Positions 6,347 through 10,027 of a DNA stretch of 10,027 nt are shown one piece after another; position 1 is the first letter of the stretch; the number at the start of each line of letters is the position of its first letter. A program made the position numbers and the translations under genes. The DNA is taken from NCBI GenBank assembly GCA_030637665.1, contig DAOWGA010000221.1:1-10027 (forward strand). The letters run 5' to 3'. The DNA is from Lysobacterales bacterium. GTDB taxonomy: Bacteria > Pseudomonadota > Gammaproteobacteria > Xanthomonadales > SZUA-36. The notes beneath the pieces were generated by a model. The model was not told the origin of the DNA, made no database searches, and saw only the letters and a program-made list of their open reading frames with translations.

Positions 6347-7312
6347 CTATCTTAGTTCAGGGCAAAGTTGTTCGCTCAGAGATTTACCATGCATGAATTT
6401 CATCCCTACGGATTTGGCCATGATCTGCAGCCGGCTCCAGGGCCCCATTGCCCGAATAGGTAAATCCTGTTTTCTCAGCACATAGTCAACCACCACCCTT
6501 TTATCCATCACTAATCGATGAAATATTCGTGGCGTGTCGAGAGGAATATGGCCCTTTTTGTCATTCTGGATCGCTCGTCCTGCCCAATCCACAAATTCAA
6601 GATAATCCCGGGCTCCGTATGGCAATCCCTCGTTCCAATCAACGCCATCCGAAAAGTGTAAAAGATCGTCATTCGCGGGATATCGAATTCTTTGTTGGAT
6701 TGACGTGTAATCCGACTCCTCCGGAGTCTTCGCTATCGCCGCACGGATAGGGTTCAAATCCACATATGCCATGCATGACAACAAAGCGCGTTCATCTAAT
6801 AGAGCCTGTGATTTGAAACGGCCTTCCCAAAACCTTCCCGTACACTTGTCTTCCTGATTGGCCATCCGTGCGATGGCTTCATTCAAACAACGCATATACC
6901 AAGACAAGTCATAAAGACGACTGCGCCAGGTACTGATATTCTCTTCCACCATCGCGATTTCGCTCTCACCAAGTGCCCTGTCGTCCAGCCAGCGCCTGAT
7001 GTGCATGGGCCCTGAAAACATCTTCGTCCATCGTTCAGCAACTTCCCTGTCGCTCCATTTCTTCGCCTTATCCAGATCGATCCTGAGTACCACGTGATAA
7101 TGGTTGTTCATGACCGCATAAGCGCAGAGATCGATGGCGAAGATAGAAGAAAGCCATTTCATCCGATCGACAATCCATTGGCGCCGATGTTCAAAGTCAA
7201 ACCCTGTTACCGGATCTGTTCCACATAAGTAGGCGCGGCGAACACAGCGAGCGATGCAGTGATAATAAGGGGTGTCGTCAAGTGACACCAATCGTTTTCT
7301 TGGTCGAGGCAT
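6347..7312 (-). CDS. HUH/Y1 transposase, REP-associated (RAYT-like, IS200-type fold)
   Basis: 321 aa. Enzymes of this family cut and join single-stranded DNA through a tyrosine. The HUH motif is HYH at residues 71-73, within AVMNNHYHVV. The likely nucleophile is Y183 in MAYVDLNPIRA, a hallmark segment of RAYT-like proteins; FWEGRFKSQ at 161-169 is also typical. The protein is about twice the length of E. coli RayT (165 aa, from memory), with an insert around 80-135 and an extra C-terminal part (about 200-321). It starts MPRPRKRL, a basic N-terminus. There is no partner TnpB. The frame is intact and both motifs are present, so it may be active. A hairpin lies directly before the start codon, and no strong Shine-Dalgarno is seen. 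It interrupts housekeeping genes, pointing to later insertion. Confidence 0.88.
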   Translation of the reverse strand: MPRPRKRLVSLDDTPYYHCIARCVRRAYLCGTDPVTGFDFEHRRQWIVDRMKWLSSIFAIDLCAYAVMNNHYHVVLRIDLDKAKKWSDREVAERWTKMFSGPMHIRRWLDDRALGESEIAMVEENISTWRSRLYDLSWYMRCLNEAIARMANQEDKCTGRFWEGRFKSQALLDERALLSCMAYVDLNPIRAAIAKTPEESDYTSIQQRIRYPANDDLLHFSDGVDWNEGLPYGARDYLEFVDWAGRAIQNDKKGHIPLDTPRIFHRLVMDKRVVVDYVLRKQDLPIRAMGPWSRLQIMAKSVGMKFMHGKSLSEQLCPELR

Positions 7313-7314
7313 TG

Positions 7315-7341
7315 ACTCAGTTTGAGTGAATGCGACTCAAA
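7315..7341 (-). promoter_or_regulatory. Alternative hairpins in the leader of the transposase gene
   Basis: ACTCA (7315-7319), TTTGAGT (7321-7327) and ACTCAAA (7335-7341) give two mutually exclusive stems sharing the middle arm: a 7-bp stem with a 7-nt loop, or a 5-bp stem with a 3-nt loop. The inner arm ends 2 bp before the start codon (7312). Either fold would cover the weak GAG ribosome-binding region, so it could hold expression low or be a binding site for the transposase. Confidence 0.4.
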
Positions 7342-7388
7342 TCAAAATCAGAAAACTACCCAATTAGATGTAAGTAATTCGATGATTT

Positions 7389-7471
7389 GTGGGTGTCCAA
7401 TGTTTTTTCTCCAAAGTTTTTTCTTAATTTGCGGGTGTCCAAAGTTTCATGTGGGTGTCCAAAGTTTTTTT
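7389..7471 (-). repeat. Three GTGGGTGTCC motifs, right side of the transposase unit
   Basis: GTGGGTGTCCAATGTTTTTT starts at 7389, GCGGGTGTCCAAAGTTT at 7431, and GTGGGTGTCCAAAGTTTTTT at 7451. A headless fourth copy (TCCAAAGTTTTTT) is at 7410-7422. Each copy contains the mini-hairpin TGG-GTGT-CCA or a variant. Spacing is irregular (42, 20), unlike the strict 20-21 bp of the window-start array. The T-run of the last copy provides the first base of the reversed ALDH stop codon (7470-7472). Confidence 0.88.
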
Positions 7472-8918
7472 AGATCTTGAGCTTGATCATTAGCTTGTAG
7501 ACCGTATCGAAGACTTTTCCGTACGGTGGGTACAGCAGGGAAACCGAAGGATGCGAAAACTGTTTGAAAACGGGGCGCATCTTTGACAGTTCCAGGAAGC
7601 CTTCCTGCGCGTGATAATGGCCCATGCCGCTGTTGCCGATACCACCGAAAGGCATATCGTGCTGACCCGCATGAAGAACACAATCATTGATGCACACACC
7701 GCCCGAAAGGGTGTTCTTCACCACCTTGTCCTGTACCTGCTTGTCATTGGTGAACAGGTATAGCGCAAGAGGACGCTCGCGCTCGTTGATGTATTCCAGC
7801 ACCTGGTCCAGGTCGCGGTAGGCCATGATGGGCAGAATGGGTCCAAAGATTTCATCCTGCATCAGCACCATGTTCTCATTGACGTCCGTGACCAGCAACG
7901 GGGAGATCTTCCGAATGGACTCATCTGACTCCTTGCCCGGCAGCAGATTGACAACATTGGCGCCTTTCTGGCGGGCATCATCCACGGTGTCGTTCAAGCG
8001 GTCGAACGCTTTCTTGTCGACAATTGACGTGTATGCGACACTCGAAAGCTCGGGATAGCGCTGCGGAATGATTGCCCGGGCGTGGTCAATGAACTCCTGC
8101 ACTTTGCCTTCCGGCACGAACAGGTAATCGGGGCCGACACAGGTCTGGCCTGCGTTCAGGAACTTGCCATGCAAGATCCGCATAGCCGCAGTCTTCATGT
8201 CAAAATCATCACACACCACCGTGGGTGATTTGCCACCGAGCTCCAGGGTCACCGGAGTCAGGTTTTCGGCGGCGGTTTTCATCACCACCTTGCCGCTTTG
8301 CGGTGAACCGGTAAACACCAGGTGGTCCCAGGGTAAGGGGGTAAATTCGGATGCCGGAACGCCGGGCAATATGGCCAGCGTGTCCTCGTCAAACTGCTCC
8401 GCCACAAGACCGGCCATCAGGCGGCAGAGGTTCTGTGAATTGGATGCCATCTTCACCATGCAGCGATTACCGGCAGCGAGTGCGCTGGCCAGCGGGCCGA
8501 TCACGAGGAACAAGGGATAATTCCACGGTGCGATTACCCCGACCACACCCTTGGGCTGCGGCAAGACGCGGTTCTTGGCCGGTGCGAACCAAACTGAGGT
8601 TTTCCGTTTTTGTGGCTTCATCCACTTTCGCAGGCGTTTGCGCGTATAGCGCAGCAGGTCTACCGGCAGAAAAACTTCGAGCAGCTTTGTCTCCTGGAAC
8701 GCGCGGTTACCGAAATCCTTCGAAACCGCTTCGGCAATCGCATCCTGGTTGTCCACCAGGATGGCCTCCAGCCGCTTCAGGTGACCACACCGGGTCTCGT
8801 AATCGGTATACGGATCTTTCAGGTAAGCGGCCTTCTGCTTTTGGAAGATCTCCTTTGCCCGGCTGGCATTCTCCTGCCCGGGTTTGCTGTCCTGCATCGC
8901 TTCAATTGGCTGGCTCAT
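7470..8918 (-). CDS. Aldehyde dehydrogenase, coniferyl-aldehyde-dehydrogenase-like
   Basis: 482 aa from the ATG at 8918. NAD(P)-dependent oxidation of an aldehyde to an acid; the closest family I recognise is CalB-type coniferyl aldehyde dehydrogenase, but such enzymes also take fatty or other aldehydes, so the substrate is open. The fold is complete: PWNYP (131-135), the catalytic general base E226 in TLELGGKSP, the nucleophile C260 in NAGQTCVGPDY, EIFGP (356-360) and the PFGGIGNSGMG loop (423-433). The usual K-P-S-E of the cofactor pocket is K156-MASN here, with no glutamate. The start is set by GGAG (minus strand 8929-8926) 7 nt before the ATG; the frame runs open to 9098, but the extra 60 residues look unlike the family. 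It is single and divergent from ubiE. A perfect dyad lies just upstream of the Shine-Dalgarno. Confidence 0.9.
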   Translation of the reverse strand: MSQPIEAMQDSKPGQENASRAKEIFQKQKAAYLKDPYTDYETRCGHLKRLEAILVDNQDAIAEAVSKDFGNRAFQETKLLEVFLPVDLLRYTRKRLRKWMKPQKRKTSVWFAPAKNRVLPQPKGVVGVIAPWNYPLFLVIGPLASALAAGNRCMVKMASNSQNLCRLMAGLVAEQFDEDTLAILPGVPASEFTPLPWDHLVFTGSPQSGKVVMKTAAENLTPVTLELGGKSPTVVCDDFDMKTAAMRILHGKFLNAGQTCVGPDYLFVPEGKVQEFIDHARAIIPQRYPELSSVAYTSIVDKKAFDRLNDTVDDARQKGANVVNLLPGKESDESIRKISPLLVTDVNENMVLMQDEIFGPILPIMAYRDLDQVLEYINERERPLALYLFTNDKQVQDKVVKNTLSGGVCINDCVLHAGQHDMPFGGIGNSGMGHYHAQEGFLELSKMRPVFKQFSHPSVSLLYPPYGKVFDTVYKLMIKLKI

Positions 8919-8930
8919 CTCATTACTCCG

Positions 8931-8948
8931 CGGAGAACAATTTCTCCG
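8931..8948. promoter_or_regulatory. Perfect dyad (CGGAGAA-N4-TTCTCCG), operator candidate for the ALDH gene
   Basis: The two 7-bp arms at 8931-8937 and 8942-8948 are exact inverted repeats around CAAT. The dyad sits between the candidate promoter (8956-8983) and the ribosome-binding site (8926-8929), covering about +1 to +18 of the transcript, a position suited to a repressor. A second overlapping palindrome, CTCCGCGGAG (8926-8935), includes the ribosome-binding GGAG, so an RNA-level effect is also conceivable. No regulator gene is in the window. Confidence 0.5.
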
Positions 8949-9255
8949 TCCATCAATATTAATATCTGCTTGCGGCCGTTCAGCCGCCCTGATCGTCTTT
9001 ATCCTTCCCGCCCAACAATCCCTTTGCGTTGTCGCCGGCGGACTCTTTCTCAAGCATAGCCTGAGAATGGCTCTCCAGCCAAACTGATCACGGTCCAACC
9101 CGGACCTGGATCAAGATCCCGGTGAATTCTGCAAAGATGGCTCACCAGCTCTATACCGGCGCCGCGTGCAGGAACTGCGGTGGACCAGGCACAGTAGCGG
9201 TACAATACAGGCCAGCGGCTGTACACGCCGCAGTTTAGTCTATGGAATGGCATTA
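8949..9255. other. Divergent intergenic region upstream of ubiE
   Basis: About 300 bp with no credible gene; open frames here only extend ubiE or ALDH upstream. It holds the ALDH promoter candidate and several short inverted repeats: TGGCT-CTCC-AGCCA (9068-9081), GGATC-AA-GATCC (9108-9119) and GCGGC/GCCGC (9215-9219 and 9227-9231). A possible -10, TACAAT (9201-9206), would serve ubiE, without a clear -35. No FNR-type box was found here. Confidence 0.5.
8956..8983 (-). promoter_or_regulatory. Candidate promoter of the ALDH gene
   Basis: On the minus strand, -35-like CTGAAC (8983-8978) and -10-like TAATAT (8961-8956) are separated by 16 bp. The predicted start is near 8949, at the edge of the dyad. 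The -35 match is weak. Confidence 0.3.
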
Positions 9256-10011
9256 ATGGCACAGGAACGACAAAAGACCACGCATTTTGGCTACCGCGAA
9301 GTTCCGGTACAGGAAAAAACCGGCCTGGTGCACGAAGTGTTCGAATCTGTGGCCAGCAAATACGACCTGATGAACGACCTGATGTCGCTGGGCGTACACC
9401 GGGCATGGAAACGTGATTTCGTCGCCAATAGTGGTGTCCGGCTTGGCCACAAAGTGCTGGACCTGGCAGGAGGTACCGGCGACATCGCGGCCCTCATGAG
9501 CAAGCGCGTTGGAAAAAATGGCCGCGTGGTGCTTTCCGACATCAATGAAGCCATGCTCGAAGTCGGGCGCCAGCGGCTTGAAGACCGGGGTATTTCGGGC
9601 AATGTCAGCTATGCCCTTTCCAATGCCGAGAAACTGCCGTTCGACGATGGTGAATTCGATGCCGTAACCATCGCATTCGGCCTGCGCAACGTCACCGACA
9701 AAGACGCCGCCCTGCGCGAGATGTACCGTGTTCTCCGACCCGGCGGCAAGGCGCTGATCCTGGAATTCTCACAAGTTCAGACCGGACTGCTGAAAAAAGT
9801 GTACGACGGTTACTCTTTTGGCATCCTGCCCATGCTGGGCAAGCTGGTCGCCGGTGACGAAGAGAGTTACCGCTACCTGGCCGAAAGTATTCGCCAACAT
9901 CCGCCGCAGGAAGAACTGGCGGAAATGATGCGCAACGCAGGCTTTGAAAAGGTCAGGTTCCGCAATCTCACCGGCGGAGTAGTTGCCATCCACAGTGGAA
10001 TCCATGCCTGA
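9256..10011 (+). CDS. ubiE: UbiE, ubiquinone/menaquinone C-methyltransferase
   Basis: 251 aa from the ATG at 9256, exactly the length of E. coli UbiE. A SAM-dependent class I methyltransferase, it adds the C-methyl group to the quinone ring (demethylmenaquinone and the ubiquinone precursor). The family signatures are present: [12 protein letters not shown] at 35-46, the SAM-binding LDLAGGTGD at 68-76, NAEKLPF at about 123-129, FGLRNVTD at 141-148 and YRYLAESI in the C-terminal third. The start is chosen because [12 protein letters not shown] aligns residue for residue with E. coli MVDKSQETTHFG; GGA lies about 9 nt upstream. In-frame ATGs at 9247 and 9166 would only add non-conserved residues. 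It is followed closely by what may be ubiJ, the usual neighbour. Confidence 0.96.
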   Translation: MAQERQKTTHFGYREVPVQEKTGLVHEVFESVASKYDLMNDLMSLGVHRAWKRDFVANSGVRLGHKVLDLAGGTGDIAALMSKRVGKNGRVVLSDINEAMLEVGRQRLEDRGISGNVSYALSNAEKLPFDDGEFDAVTIAFGLRNVTDKDAALREMYRVLRPGGKALILEFSQVQTGLLKKVYDGYSFGILPMLGKLVAGDEESYRYLAESIRQHPPQEELAEMMRNAGFEKVRFRNLTGGVVAIHSGIHA

Positions 10012-10013
10012 TC

Positions 10014-10027
10014 ATGCCTGAATACCG
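10014..10027 (+). CDS. Start of a downstream gene, possibly ubiJ (truncated by window end)
   Basis: An ATG 2 bp after the ubiE stop opens a frame (M-P-E-Y) that runs off the window. In many gammaproteobacteria ubiE is followed by ubiJ, an SCP2-domain protein, and then ubiB; E. coli UbiJ also begins MP. Four codons cannot identify it, and the ribosome-binding site is weak. Confidence 0.25.

Larger units (their letters stand above)
6135..7471 (-). mobile_element. RAYT-like transposase unit bounded by inverted TGGACACC motif groups
   Basis: The transposase gene (6347-7312) is flanked by the same core motif in opposite orientation. TTTGGACACC is present twice on the left (6135-6144, 6151-6160), and GTGGGTGTCC with AAAGTTT-like extensions is present three times on the right (7389-7408, 7431-7447, 7451-7471), plus a partial TCCAAAGTTTTTT at 7410-7422. 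The right group ends at the ALDH stop codon; the left begins beside GGGGCCCC. The ends are assigned from the motifs only. No target-site duplication was found, as expected for HUH/Y1 enzymes. It could be a true mobile unit, or a domesticated transposase with its dispersed repeats. Confidence 0.55.

Noticed and set aside
8351..8962. Long plus-strand open frame antisense to the ALDH gene
   Set aside because: Composition is rich in R, P and S as expected for a shadow frame, there is no domain, and the opposite strand is a clear gene.
8919..9098. Longer N-terminus for the ALDH
   Set aside because: The extra 60 residues are unlike the family, and the start at 8918 has a well-spaced GGAG.
9166..9255. 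Longer N-terminus for UbiE
   Set aside because: The start at 9256 gives the exact E. coli length and N-terminal alignment; upstream residues show no conservation.

Overview
The window looks like a chromosomal segment from a gammaproteobacterium of moderate GC content. The basis is a FabA/FabB pair, a UbiT/UbiU/UbiV set, UbiD and UbiE, all close in length and key residues to the E. coli proteins. A marine or Pseudomonas-like relative is plausible, but the sequence alone does not fix the genus.

Layout. At 21-142 there is a short tandem array of a ~21-bp unit with core TGGACACC. Next come ubiT (minus strand) and, divergently, ubiU-ubiV-ubiD (plus strand). They are separated by about 100 bp holding one FNR/Anr-type box, which lies 21 bp from a good -10 element on each side. 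The box fits genes for oxygen-independent ubiquinone synthesis: UbiT is a lipid-binding accessory factor, UbiU/UbiV are Fe-S proteins for O2-independent ring hydroxylation, and UbiD is a prFMN decarboxylase. ubiD converges on fabB-fabA (minus strand), the anaerobic route to unsaturated fatty acids. Upstream of fabA is a second FNR-like box in a similar geometry.

From about 6135 to 7471 lies a probable mobile unit. It holds a 321-aa HUH/Y1 transposase of the REP-associated (RAYT-like) type, with two TTTGGACACC motifs on one side and three to four GTGGGTGTCC motifs in inverted orientation on the other. The last motif runs into the stop codon of the next gene, a coniferyl-aldehyde-dehydrogenase-like ALDH (minus strand). 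The window-start array uses the same core, so it may be a related element, a substrate of this transposase family, or a decayed end of another copy.

The ALDH gene is divergent from ubiE (plus strand, C-methyltransferase of ubiquinone/menaquinone synthesis) across 337 bp that includes a perfect operator-like dyad. The window ends just as another reading frame, possibly ubiJ, begins after ubiE.

Taken together, the region combines anoxic quinone synthesis, O2-independent unsaturated lipid synthesis and late quinone modification, interrupted by a RAYT-like element. The two most noteworthy signals are the symmetric FNR box and the transposase with its TGGACACC arrays. Motif matches were made by eye; no searches or structure predictions were run.
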